A DNA stretch of 24,212 nt from Verrucomicrobiota bacterium (GTDB taxonomy: Bacteria; Verrucomicrobiota; Verrucomicrobiia; Chthoniobacterales; UBA10450), in contig QHNB01000230.1 of the NCBI GenBank assembly GCA_003217965.1, forward strand, positions 1 to 24,212, written 5' to 3'. Under the pieces are notes generated by a model. The model worked only from the letters and a program-made list of their open reading frames with translations. It was not told the DNA's origin and ran no database searches. Positions 15,335 through 22,484 of the stretch are shown one piece after another (position 1 is the first letter of the stretch; every line of letters starts with the position of its first letter). The translations under genes were made by a program, and so were the position numbers.

Positions 15335-16904
15335 GGGCGAAACGTCGCCAATTCAAATTCGGAAAAAGCCTATCGCGCTCCTCGCATGGTGCCAGGAATT
15401 CAGAATCGGCCTCTCCTCTTTCCAGAGCGCTGGCCAATTGATCGAATCGTCGCAGATGATCGGTCACGCGTTGTCCGGCATACTCTTTCGCTGTCTCATT
15501 GCGAATGAGAAACGGCCAATCGCTCGCTTGTGAGAGAAGCAATTCGCGTCCGATTTGTCGCAGCATCCGCTCTGTTTCAGGAGTCGCATTTGCCTCGTAC
15601 TTCTTTGCCAGCGCGGCCATCCGTCGGGCCGCGGTTTGCAGGTGCGGGTAAATCCAACTGCACTTCTGATCGAGCCAGACGTCGAGGAACCCTTTGTCAC
15701 CCCAGCTCGAAGCGCAGGGCTGGACTACCTGCAAGGTTGGATTGTGAGCGAGAAACTCCGCGGGCGTAGTTAATGCGTTCCGATCCTGAGACTCCGCGGT
15801 CGCCCGCAACACCTGTTCGAGAAAGACTGGTCCCTCGAACCACCAGTGGCCGAAAAGCTCGGCGTCGAATGGAATGGTCACAATGGGATGCCAATCGTTG
15901 GCACCAAGGCTTTTGATATCAGCAAGGCGTTGCTCGACAAAATGGCGCGCGTGTTCGCGTGCCGTCATTTCTGCCGCCGCACGATCATAAATTTTTTTCG
16001 GCTGATCGCGACCGGTTACGCGGTGATATTTAATGCCGGTAAACTTTGGGCCGTGACAGGCGAATGGCGAAAGTTTCTCGGCCGGCAAATCGAATCCAAT
16101 GTCACGGTAGAAATCGCGATAATCGGAGTGTCCGGGATAGCCCGCCTCTGCGCTCCAAACTTGCCGGCTGGCATTGACATCGCGCGCGAACGCAGCCGGC
16201 CCCGCCGGAGTGTAGCACGGAGCAAATGTTCCGCGTTTGGCAGCAGGCTGGGCGTATTCGAGCGCATGTGCGTCAACCACAAACCAGCGGATGTTTTGTT
16301 TTTGCAATAATTCATCAATTCCTGGTGCGTAGGCGCATTCTGGCAACCAAAACCCAAGCGGTTCGCCTCCAAAATTTTCACGGTAACTGTCGCAGCCCAG
16401 AGCTATTTGCGCGCTGGCCGCCCCAGACGTTTGCTGTAAAATCGGCAGGAGACCGTGGGTTGCCGCGCTTGCGATGATCTCGATGGAGCCGCTGTCCCGC
16501 AGTTGTCGCAGAAGAGCAAGCAAGTCGTAATTCCATTCATCGCAATAAACGCGCCGAGTCTCGGAAAAAAAATTGTGATAAAACTCAGAGAGGGAAAGCA
16601 CAGCGGCATCGGCGCGATTGCGCTGGCATTCGTTTTCAGTTAGGGCGATGAGCCGGTCGAGATGCTCGAGGTAACGCTGACGCAGCAATTCATCCTGGAG
16701 CATCGCGCAAAGAGTCGACGTGACCGACATGGTGATTTTGATCGGAATACCTTCGTCGAGCAGGCGCTGAAGCGTCCGTAAAAGCGGGATATAGCTTTCG
16801 GTAAGCGCCTCAAATAGCCACTCCTCCTCAAGAAAGCGCTCATACTCGGGATGCCGAACGAAAGGAAGATGCGCGTGAAGGATGAGGGCGAGGCAGCCGA
16901 TCAC
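15324..16904 (-). CDS. GH57 family 1,4-alpha-glucan branching enzyme-like protein
   Basis: 526 residues. The GH57 landmarks are present in order: HAHLPFVRHPE (10-20), GFWLPECAY (184-192) with the nucleophile Glu189, IPFDAELFGHWWFEG (344-358) with the likely acid/base Asp347, and CASSWGDKG near 400, which is typical of GH57 branching enzymes such as those of Thermus and Thermococcus. A C-terminal helical region follows. It would form alpha-1,6 branches in glycogen-like glucans in the cytosol. The start is GTG at 16904, which directly abuts the repeat at 16905-17001; no ribosome-binding site is evident. Its final codons and stop (LSC then TGA) fall within another repeat, so the C-terminus may have been altered by insertion. 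No glycogen synthase is nearby. Confidence 0.88.
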   Translation of the reverse strand: MIGCLALILHAHLPFVRHPEYERFLEEEWLFEALTESYIPLLRTLQRLLDEGIPIKITMSVTSTLCAMLQDELLRQRYLEHLDRLIALTENECQRNRADAAVLSLSEFYHNFFSETRRVYCDEWNYDLLALLRQLRDSGSIEIIASAATHGLLPILQQTSGAASAQIALGCDSYRENFGGEPLGFWLPECAYAPGIDELLQKQNIRWFVVDAHALEYAQPAAKRGTFAPCYTPAGPAAFARDVNASRQVWSAEAGYPGHSDYRDFYRDIGFDLPAEKLSPFACHGPKFTGIKYHRVTGRDQPKKIYDRAAAEMTAREHARHFVEQRLADIKSLGANDWHPIVTIPFDAELFGHWWFEGPVFLEQVLRATAESQDRNALTTPAEFLAHNPTLQVVQPCASSWGDKGFLDVWLDQKCSWIYPHLQTAARRMAALAKKYEANATPETERMLRQIGRELLLSQASDWPFLIRNETAKEYAGQRVTDHLRRFDQLASALERGEADSEFLAPCEERDRLFPNLNWRRFALSC

Positions 16905-17001
16905 GTCGTTAGGCTGAGCGAATCGAAGAGTCTTTCAACGGCCGAGACGCGGTCTAGAACAATCCTGAGATCTCTCGTCATCTCCGCGGCTCGGGATGAC
17001 A
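16905..17001. repeat. MITE-like repeat, family 1 (copy D)
   Basis: On the minus strand it begins TGTCATCCCGAGCCGC (17001-16986), passes through GAGAGATCTCAGGATT and GTCTCGG, and ends near TTCGCTCAGCC with a degenerate terminus. The order of sub-motifs matches the 15223-15334 copy. It fills most of the 138-base gap between the aminotransferase stop and the GTG of the GH57 gene. Nothing else is seen in that gap. Confidence 0.55.
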
Positions 17002-17042
17002 TCCGCACGATTCCGAAATTCGCAATCGCCGTTCCACGCTGG

Positions 17043-18206
17043 TTAGAGCGTCCGGCAAAAATCCTGAAACCGATCGAGACCCTTTTTGATAATATCGATG
17101 CTGGTGGCGTAGCTCAGCCGAACGGTCCGATCGTCACCAAAAGCTGCTCCAGGCACAACCGCGACATTCGCTTTACTCAGGAGTCGGTCGGCGAAATTTT
17201 GTGAGGTCAAACCGAGCTGGCTGATGTTGACGAGCACGTAAAAAGCGCCTTGCGGTTTTACTGCCGTTACGTTCGGAATCTTCGAGATCCGATCAAACAT
17301 ATAGTTGCGACGCATATCGAATTCATCGCGCATGTCGGCGATCGGTTGTTGGTCGCCTTTTAAAGCGGCAAGCGCGCCGCGCTGGGCAAAGGAGCAGGGA
17401 TTAGCCGTGCTGTGACTTTGAATGGAATCGACCGCTTTTGCCACCCCATCAGGTGCGGCCAGATAACCAAGACGCCATCCAGTCATCGCGTAGGATTTGC
17501 TGAAACCGTTTACCGTAAGCGTGAGATCGTGCGCGTCCTTTGATAACGAGCCGATGCTCACATGTTTGACGCCGTCATAAACCAGTTTCTCGTAAATTTC
17601 ATCGGAGAGTATGTAGATGTCCTCGCCGGCAGCGATTTCGACCAGCGCCGCCATTTCTTCGCGGGTGTAGACCGAACCGCTCGGATTGCCCGGCGAATTC
17701 AGAATCAGCATCTTTGTGCGCGGGGTCATAGCATTCTCGAAATCTTCCGCTCGCATCTTCCAGCTATTGCGTTCGCTTGTCGGGATAATCACTGGATCAG
17801 CACCGGCCAGTCGGACCATATCAGGATAGCTCACCCAATACGGAGCGGGGATGATGACCTCATCACCCGGCTGGCAGGTCGCGAGGATGGCATTGTAACA
17901 AGCGTGTTTCGCACCGTTGCTAACAATGATCTGGGTCGGCTTGTAATTGAGGCCGTTGTCGGCAGCCAATTTTTCTGAAATCGCTTGGCGCAATTCGGGA
18001 ATGCCGGAGCTGGGCGTGTATTTGGTGAAACCGCTTTGCAGGGCCGTGATCGCCGCCTGCTTGATGTGCTCCGGCGTATCAAAGTCTGGCTCGCCCGCGC
18101 CGAAGCCACAGACATCGATCCCTTCCGCTTTCATTGCCTTTGCTTTGGCGTCGATCGTGAGGGTGAGGGATGGGGTGAGTTGTGAAGCGCGTGCGGAGAT
18201 TTCCAT
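17043..18206 (-). CDS. Pyridoxal-phosphate-dependent aspartate aminotransferase (class I, subgroup Ib)
   Basis: 387 residues from the ATG at 18206; a TTG at 18218 would add only four residues. The fold-type I signature is intact: GAGEPDFDTP (about 36-45), LNSPGNPSG (about 169-177), SDEIYE, and the PLP lysine Lys237 in NGFSKSYAMTGWRLGY. The length and the MEISARASQLTPSLTL N-terminus are those of thermophile/Rhizobium-type subgroup Ib aspartate aminotransferases, which interconvert aspartate and 2-oxoglutarate with oxaloacetate and glutamate; some members also use prephenate. It follows the NDK-domain gene after 27 bases, so the two may be co-transcribed. Substrate range cannot be settled from sequence. 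Confidence 0.92.
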   Translation of the reverse strand: MEISARASQLTPSLTLTIDAKAKAMKAEGIDVCGFGAGEPDFDTPEHIKQAAITALQSGFTKYTPSSGIPELRQAISEKLAADNGLNYKPTQIIVSNGAKHACYNAILATCQPGDEVIIPAPYWVSYPDMVRLAGADPVIIPTSERNSWKMRAEDFENAMTPRTKMLILNSPGNPSGSVYTREEMAALVEIAAGEDIYILSDEIYEKLVYDGVKHVSIGSLSKDAHDLTLTVNGFSKSYAMTGWRLGYLAAPDGVAKAVDSIQSHSTANPCSFAQRGALAALKGDQQPIADMRDEFDMRRNYMFDRISKIPNVTAVKPQGAFYVLVNISQLGLTSQNFADRLLSKANVAVVPGAAFGDDRTVRLSYATSIDIIKKGLDRFQDFCRTL

Positions 18207-18233
18207 GGGAGTATTCAAAGTAGGAAGCGGAAA

Positions 18234-19310
18234 CTATTTCTGGCGGCAAAAATTTTCAATCAACGGTTTTAAATTGTTCTCTTCCACCTGGACGATGCGC
18301 ATTTCGCGCTCGGCGTTTTCGGCGGAATCGGAGGCATGTGCCGCATTGATCATGATCGTCTGCCCGAATTCTTTGCGGATGGAACCAGGGGGCGCCTTTT
18401 TGGGATCAGTCGGGCCGAGCACTTCGCGAATCTTTCGGACCGCGTCTTCGCCTTGATAAACAATGGCGATGCATTTCTCCGTGCCGGGCTTTTCCCGTTC
18501 CCGCGGCGGGCATTTACTTGGTCTGACTCCAGCCATGAACTCGACAATGCTCTCCCAGTTTTCGCGCCCGCCCGCAGAGCCCAGCTTCTCCTCCAGCACG
18601 GGAAGAACTGGCCCGTAAAATTCTTCGGCCTGTGCCACACTCATTTGATGAACCTTGAAACCGATGATGTAGAGACCGGTTCGGGAAAAGACGTCGATCA
18701 CTCCGCCGGGCCGTCCGCTGGGAAATTGGAAATTGTCCGGCTTGATCAGAACGAGCGTCTTCTCAATTTTGGCGCCTCGCGGATAGTCGATCACTTTATC
18801 TAAAATACCCCCGTCCCGGTCAGAGAACTCCGCCCACAACTTGAGGTCTCGCTCCACTGCGTCGCGCCGGAACGAGGTCAACACGGCAGGTTCAAAGTAA
18901 GTAACTCGACCTGAATCGTCGGTGATGTAATCACCAAAGGTATCGCGGATTGTTTCACCGCTGGTGCGTTCGTTAACAATGTGACCAACCGCGGTGTGAA
19001 CTTTCTCGATCGCGTCTTTGCCGCGCAAAACCAAAAATAAGACGCGCGGTCGCTGCCCTTGTGTGATGCCGGTGAAATTCCGCCGCACATAAGCTTGGAT
19101 CAGTTCCTGGGTCGCGCGATGTCGCGGCTCCTCCTCAGTCACGATCGTTTCCGCGTAGCGTCGCACCAGAGCCTCGCTTGGCGCGAACATCCGCCCCGCC
19201 ACCAGATCCAGACCCGTGCGCGAAATCAGACGGGACACGATCCCGCCCGTGCGTGACTTGCGCATCGAGTAGGGTGTGACAATGGCATAGGAAAGTTCTT
19301 CGGCCTGCAT
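18234..19310 (-). CDS. Tandem nucleoside diphosphate kinase-domain protein with a degenerate first domain
   Basis: 358 residues from ATG 19310; the frame stays open to 19430 but overlaps prmA and is Arg-rich shadow. Two NDK-like domains are seen. The second (about 182-345) has LIKPDNF (188-194), keeping the nucleotide-contacting Lys190, and NAAHASDSAENAEREM (322-337), with the phospho-accepting His at 325. The first (about 6-160) begins YAIVTPYSMRKSRTGGIVSRL but has Thr in place of that Lys, and the catalytic region reads VTYFEPAVLTS with no His, so it is probably inactive and structural or regulatory. NDK transfers phosphate between NTPs and NDPs through phosphohistidine. Normal bacterial NDK is about 140 residues. 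The gene start overlaps the prmA 3' end by 85 bases. Confidence 0.82.
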   Translation of the reverse strand: MQAEELSYAIVTPYSMRKSRTGGIVSRLISRTGLDLVAGRMFAPSEALVRRYAETIVTEEEPRHRATQELIQAYVRRNFTGITQGQRPRVLFLVLRGKDAIEKVHTAVGHIVNERTSGETIRDTFGDYITDDSGRVTYFEPAVLTSFRRDAVERDLKLWAEFSDRDGGILDKVIDYPRGAKIEKTLVLIKPDNFQFPSGRPGGVIDVFSRTGLYIIGFKVHQMSVAQAEEFYGPVLPVLEEKLGSAGGRENWESIVEFMAGVRPSKCPPREREKPGTEKCIAIVYQGEDAVRKIREVLGPTDPKKAPPGSIRKEFGQTIMINAAHASDSAENAEREMRIVQVEENNLKPLIENFCRQK

Positions 19311-20221
19311 GATCCGCCAGGCGGCCCGCGCCGCCCTAATGCAGGAGGATCGAAGTCGCCTGAGACCGTCAAGGTGCGGGCTCGTTTCCGCGTCGTCAAA
19401 TTTGTTTTTGATACGACCAGGGCGATCCATTTGCCCCGTCGACGGATTTCCACCAGACGCAATGGCATACCCCGAACAGCGCGACGGAGATGATGTTCCT
19501 GGTTGTGCAAGATCCCAGATAAAATCGCGAAGCCTCCGTCCCTCAATATCCGCACCGCCCGCGGCAAAATTTCGATTAGCAAATCACTGAATAAGTTCGC
19601 CGAGACAACATCGAACTTCTCCGCGCCAATAACCGTTCGGACATCGCCCACCCGAAATTCGATCTGGCAAATCTTGTTTAGTCGCGCGTTTTCTTTTGCT
19701 GTCGAAATCGCAATCGGATCAAGGTCAATCGCGGATACTCTTCCGGCGCCGAATCGTTTCGCCGCCAGAGCAAGAATGCCGGTACCGGTTCCGAGATCGA
19801 TCAAGGACCAGCCGGGCGCCAGCGTTCGGGAAATTCGTCCGAGGAGACGCAGGGACATCTCGGTAGTGATGTGCTCGCCCGTGCCAAACGCCGCTCCCGC
19901 TGGAATCATTAAGGTCCGATCGGACTCTATGAGGCCCGCCTGGCTTCGCACAATTTTTAGCCGTTTGCCAATCTTCAGCGCTTTTCCGGTTGAAAGACGC
20001 AAAAAATTCCTGAGCCAATCGCGCGGTAGTATGACAATCCTGCCGCCAAATCTGCGGCGTGAACGCTCCAATTTGCGCCGGTCGGCATCAGCGACTTCGA
20101 CTAGGGTTGTTTTGGCCGATTCTGTCTCAATCACCGCCAGCTGATTGCCAGCGATCCGGCGTAATTCGCTTTCGTTGGCTGCGAGCCAGCCTGGGCTGGC
20201 CCGCTTCCGCCAAACGAACAT
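19226..20221 (-). CDS. prmA: Ribosomal protein L11 methyltransferase PrmA-like
   Basis: 331 residues from the ATG at 20221. The PrmA signature IPAGAAFGTGEHITTEMSLRLL (about 106-127) precedes the SAM-binding loop LIDLGTGTGILALAA (140-154) and the acidic end of beta2 (AIDLDP); the substrate-side motif reads VVSANLFSDLL (206-216). PrmA trimethylates residues of ribosomal protein L11 using S-adenosylmethionine in the cytosol. The core ends at GKWIALVVSKTN (about 273), where family members normally stop; a 56-residue Pro/Arg-rich tail follows that overlaps the start of the next gene. The tail may be a late frameshift read-through or a natural extension. It starts 21 bases after the DUF1326 gene, so it shares that operon. 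Confidence 0.87.
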   Translation of the reverse strand: MFVWRKRASPGWLAANESELRRIAGNQLAVIETESAKTTLVEVADADRRKLERSRRRFGGRIVILPRDWLRNFLRLSTGKALKIGKRLKIVRSQAGLIESDRTLMIPAGAAFGTGEHITTEMSLRLLGRISRTLAPGWSLIDLGTGTGILALAAKRFGAGRVSAIDLDPIAISTAKENARLNKICQIEFRVGDVRTVIGAEKFDVVSANLFSDLLIEILPRAVRILRDGGFAILSGILHNQEHHLRRAVRGMPLRLVEIRRRGKWIALVVSKTNLTTRKRARTLTVSGDFDPPALGRRGPPGGSCRPKNFPMPLSHPTRCASHARAGSCPV

Positions 20222-20242
20222 CAATCAACCCGCCACCAAAAA

Positions 20243-20998
20243 TTATTTCTCTTCTGTCTCTGCCGATTTCTGTTTCATCATCTTCTGGGCAAGACCGGCC
20301 GCATATTTTTCGTACTGCGCGCTATCGATGGTGAAAGTCCCAAGCATGTAATTGGAATCCTGCCAATCCCAGTTCTGACCAGAGTCGGTATAGATCATCT
20401 TCGAAGTCTTTCCCTGTGCGTATTCGTGATGTAACGGATCAGCTCCGGGCGGGTTCGTTATTTTCGAGTTGCCGCCAAGACCGCCCTTAACCAAATGTCC
20501 CGTAAAAGTGGCCACGTTACCGATCGTGATGATGTGGTCCTTACCTTCGATCTTGCGGGTAATAGGGACGTACTTCGTTTCAAAGTTAGCTGAGCCATTC
20601 TTGGACGGCAGCACGGTCATCGCAATTGCCTCCAGCGCCTTCCGCTGCTCTGGATTCGCTTTCTCGTCGATATAATTGGTCGAAAAATTCCATTTTCCGA
20701 ACGACTCCATCATGGTCTGGTTTTCCGGACTCTGCGCGTAATTGGCAACGGCGAGACCGTCGAGTTTTACGTTCCCGTAATTTCCCTTTTGAATGAAGAG
20801 AACCTGATTGCCACCACAAGTCGGTCGAGTGGGTTTCGAATCGAACCAACAAGGGCAGGCCGCCGCACAAGAGCATGCCTCTTCGAGCTGGCCAGTGATT
20901 TTCCACGAAACTTTTTTTGTTTCGTTACTCGCGCCAATCGTGAAGGTCGCAGCCAGCGCAATGACAGGAAGCGGAAGCAAGCGGAACAAGTTTTTCAT
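20243..20998 (-). CDS. Exported DUF1326-family cysteine-rich protein
   Basis: 251 residues. A signal peptide (MKNLFRLLPLPVIALAATFT) leads into WKITGQLEEACSCAAACPCWF, the Cys cluster of DUF1326 proteins (Cys42, 44, 48, 50, with Cys61 shortly after). The rest is beta-rich, with HIITIGNVATFTGHLVKGG and a C-terminal YAAGLAQKMMKQ helix. Most DUF1326 proteins are cytosolic; a secreted version with the intact cluster suggests metal or haem binding, or a redox role, outside the cytoplasm, but no function is established. ATG at 20998. It is the first gene of a likely four-gene minus-strand run with prmA, the double NDK protein and the aminotransferase; the stop is 21 bases before prmA. Confidence 0.85.
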   Translation of the reverse strand: MKNLFRLLPLPVIALAATFTIGASNETKKVSWKITGQLEEACSCAAACPCWFDSKPTRPTCGGNQVLFIQKGNYGNVKLDGLAVANYAQSPENQTMMESFGKWNFSTNYIDEKANPEQRKALEAIAMTVLPSKNGSANFETKYVPITRKIEGKDHIITIGNVATFTGHLVKGGLGGNSKITNPPGADPLHHEYAQGKTSKMIYTDSGQNWDWQDSNYMLGTFTIDSAQYEKYAAGLAQKMMKQKSAETEEK

Positions 20999-21302
20999 CG
21001 AGAAAAGTTTACTTCCTCAAGTCGCGCAGTCACAAGCTCAAACCGCGCGATTCTTAAAAAATCATCGCGAAAACCCCTGTCCACGCTACGCTGTCAGCCC
21101 GCGCAGCCAATGCGACCTACCGCAATTCATCACCTTTCCGTCTTCCAGAGCCACCGGCAATTGAACGCGTTGCCGGAGCTCTCTCAAACCAACCATATCG
21201 AAGGCACTGCTCGGATGCAGTGGAGCGGCTCCGATTTGACCCGCAGAGGGTTCGGGTCTGCGCGGCTTGCAAGCACGCCGATTGCGTAGGAAAGAGTTCC
21301 CC
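20999..21302. promoter_or_regulatory. Divergent intergenic region and structured aroF leader
   Basis: This 304-base stretch between the DUF1326 start and the DAHP synthase start has no gene I can support, though a plus frame runs through it (ATG 21108 to TAG 21289). It must hold promoters for both directions, but I see no clear consensus boxes. Hairpins on the plus strand: CCGGCAA/TTGCCGG (21154-21176, 9-base loop); GGAG-cgg-CTCC near 21222-21232; and two mutually exclusive stems, GACCCG/CGGGTC (21238-21258) and CGCAGA/TCTGCG (21242-21262). Alternative pairing before an aromatic-pathway gene could mean attenuation; there is no U-tract, so this is weak. Confidence 0.4.
21288..21296 (+). promoter_or_regulatory. 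Ribosome binding site deciding the DAHP synthase start
   Basis: AGGAAAGAG lies 6 bases before the ATG at 21303 and fixes that start. The in-frame TTG at 21267 has no such signal and would add residues absent from the family. Confidence 0.65.
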
Positions 21303-22307
21303 ATGCTTGTCGTAATGAATGCCAATGCCACTGACGCCGAGATCGCAGCGGTTGTCCGGGTAATCGAGTCGCTCGGTCTGCGCGCGCATACCATGCCCGG
21401 CGCGACGCGAACCGCCATTGGCATCACCGGCAATCAAGGCGCGGTCGACTTGCGACACTTCGAGAATTTACCGGGCGTAGCCGAAGCGATTCGGGTGAGC
21501 AAGCCTTATAAACTCATCACGCTGGATCTGCGACCGGAGCGTACCATTATTGATATCGACGGGGCCAAAATTGGGAATGGTTCGCTGGCAATCATTGCCG
21601 GTCCATGTGCCATCGAAACACGTCAGCAGGCGTTCGCTGTGGCAGAAGTGGTGAAGAGCGCCGGCGCGAAGTTTTTCCGTGGCGGCGCATTCAAACCGCG
21701 GACTTCGCCTTACGCCTTTGCCGGTCTGGGTGAGGAAGGATTGAAAATTTTGGCGGATGTTCGCGAGAAATTTGGATTGAAGATCGTGACGGAAGCGCTC
21801 GATGAACCCGGAGTGGACCTGGTCGAGAAATATGCGGACATGATTCAAATCGGCGCCCGTAACATGCAGAATTACACGCTTCTAAGACGCGTTGGTCGGT
21901 CCAATTTGCCGGTACTGCTCAAGAGAGGAATGGCAGCGACTCTCGAGGAATGGCTCCTCGCCGCCGAGTACATCATGGCGGAAGGAAATTATCAGGTCGT
22001 GCTTTGTGAGCGCGGCGTGCGAACGTTCGCGCAACACACGCGGAACACACTCGATCTCGCCGCGGTGCCGGCCGTGCGGCGCATTTCGCATTTGCCGGTA
22101 ATCGTCGATGCGTCACATGGCACCGGAAAAAGTTATATGGTTACGCCGCTAGCGAGGGCAGGTGTCGCCGTGGGCGCTGACGGCCTGATGATCGAAGTGC
22201 ACTGCCGGCCGGAGGAAGCGCTCTCGGACGGAGCACAAGCGCTCACGCTGGACGAGTTCATACAAATGGCCAAAGAAGTCCGCGCTATCCACGACGTAAT
22301 CAACTAG
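21303..22307 (+). CDS. aroF: 3-deoxy-7-phosphoheptulonate (DAHP) synthase, type I-beta with N-terminal regulatory domain
   Basis: 334 residues. Residues 1-70 form the ferredoxin-like regulatory domain (MLVVMNANATDAEIAAVVRVI) seen in Thermotoga-type DAHP synthases, where it mediates feedback inhibition by Tyr or Phe. The TIM-barrel core has IIAGPCAIE (97-105) with the metal-binding Cys102, FFRGGAFKPRTSPYAF (124-139), and downstream IVDASHGTGK and LMIEVHCRPEEA. It condenses phosphoenolpyruvate with erythrose 4-phosphate, the first step of the shikimate pathway. It converges on trpG and trpE, which use the chorismate end product, so the region is an aromatic amino acid locus. The start is fixed by a good ribosome-binding site. 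A palindromic repeat begins 8 bases after the stop. Confidence 0.95.
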   Translation: MLVVMNANATDAEIAAVVRVIESLGLRAHTMPGATRTAIGITGNQGAVDLRHFENLPGVAEAIRVSKPYKLITLDLRPERTIIDIDGAKIGNGSLAIIAGPCAIETRQQAFAVAEVVKSAGAKFFRGGAFKPRTSPYAFAGLGEEGLKILADVREKFGLKIVTEALDEPGVDLVEKYADMIQIGARNMQNYTLLRRVGRSNLPVLLKRGMAATLEEWLLAAEYIMAEGNYQVVLCERGVRTFAQHTRNTLDLAAVPAVRRISHLPVIVDASHGTGKSYMVTPLARAGVAVGADGLMIEVHCRPEEALSDGAQALTLDEFIQMAKEVRAIHDVIN

Positions 22308-22314
22308 TTCATTC

Positions 22315-22367
22315 TTGTAGCTGCCGCCGTCGCCGGCGGCAAAAATGGGATCGTGTTGCAGCTACAA
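22315..22367. repeat. Dispersed palindromic repeat, family 2 (copy 2)
   Basis: TTGTAGCTGC (22315-22324) and GCAGCTACAA (22358-22367) are perfect 10-bp arms enclosing a second hairpin, CGCCG/CGGCG (22325-22338). The first 27 bases match 7722-7748 at 23 positions. It directly follows the DAHP synthase stop in a convergent gap (22308-22484) and may also serve as a transcript-end structure. A further partial arm GCGGCAGCTAT lies at 22370-22380. Confidence 0.7.
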
Positions 22368-22429
22368 CCGCGGCAGCTATAACTCCGTCCCTCGATGCGA
22401 AGGATTTCACATGCGATGAAAACTCACAT

Positions 22430-22469
22430 TATCATTCCGGCGTCTTGATGAGAGATTCCTTGTTCTCCC
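22430..22469. repeat. MITE-like repeat, family 1, degenerate end (copy E)
   Basis: TATCATTCCGGCGTCT followed by GATGAGAGATTCC and TTGTTCTCC parallels, in order, the minus-strand copy D segment TGTCATCCCGAGC, GATGACGAGAGATC, GGATTGTTCT. It sits between the convergent aroF and trpG genes. No opposite terminus is seen before trpG. Confidence 0.45.
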
Positions 22470-22484
22470 ATCGCGCCCGCCGCC

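Noticed and set aside
15229..15351. Longer start for the FlgD-fold protein
   Set aside because: The extension is translated repeat DNA and would bury the signal peptide that begins at 15228.
20789..21289. 166-residue plus frame crossing the DUF1326 start and the aroF leader
   Set aside because: Half of it is antisense to a real gene, with no recognisable family. Only the 21108-21289 part was kept, as a possible leader frame.
21086..21433. 115-residue minus frame opposite the aroF start, with a locally protein-like stretch
   Set aside because: It overlaps the well-supported DAHP synthase N-terminus and has no family likeness that I can name.
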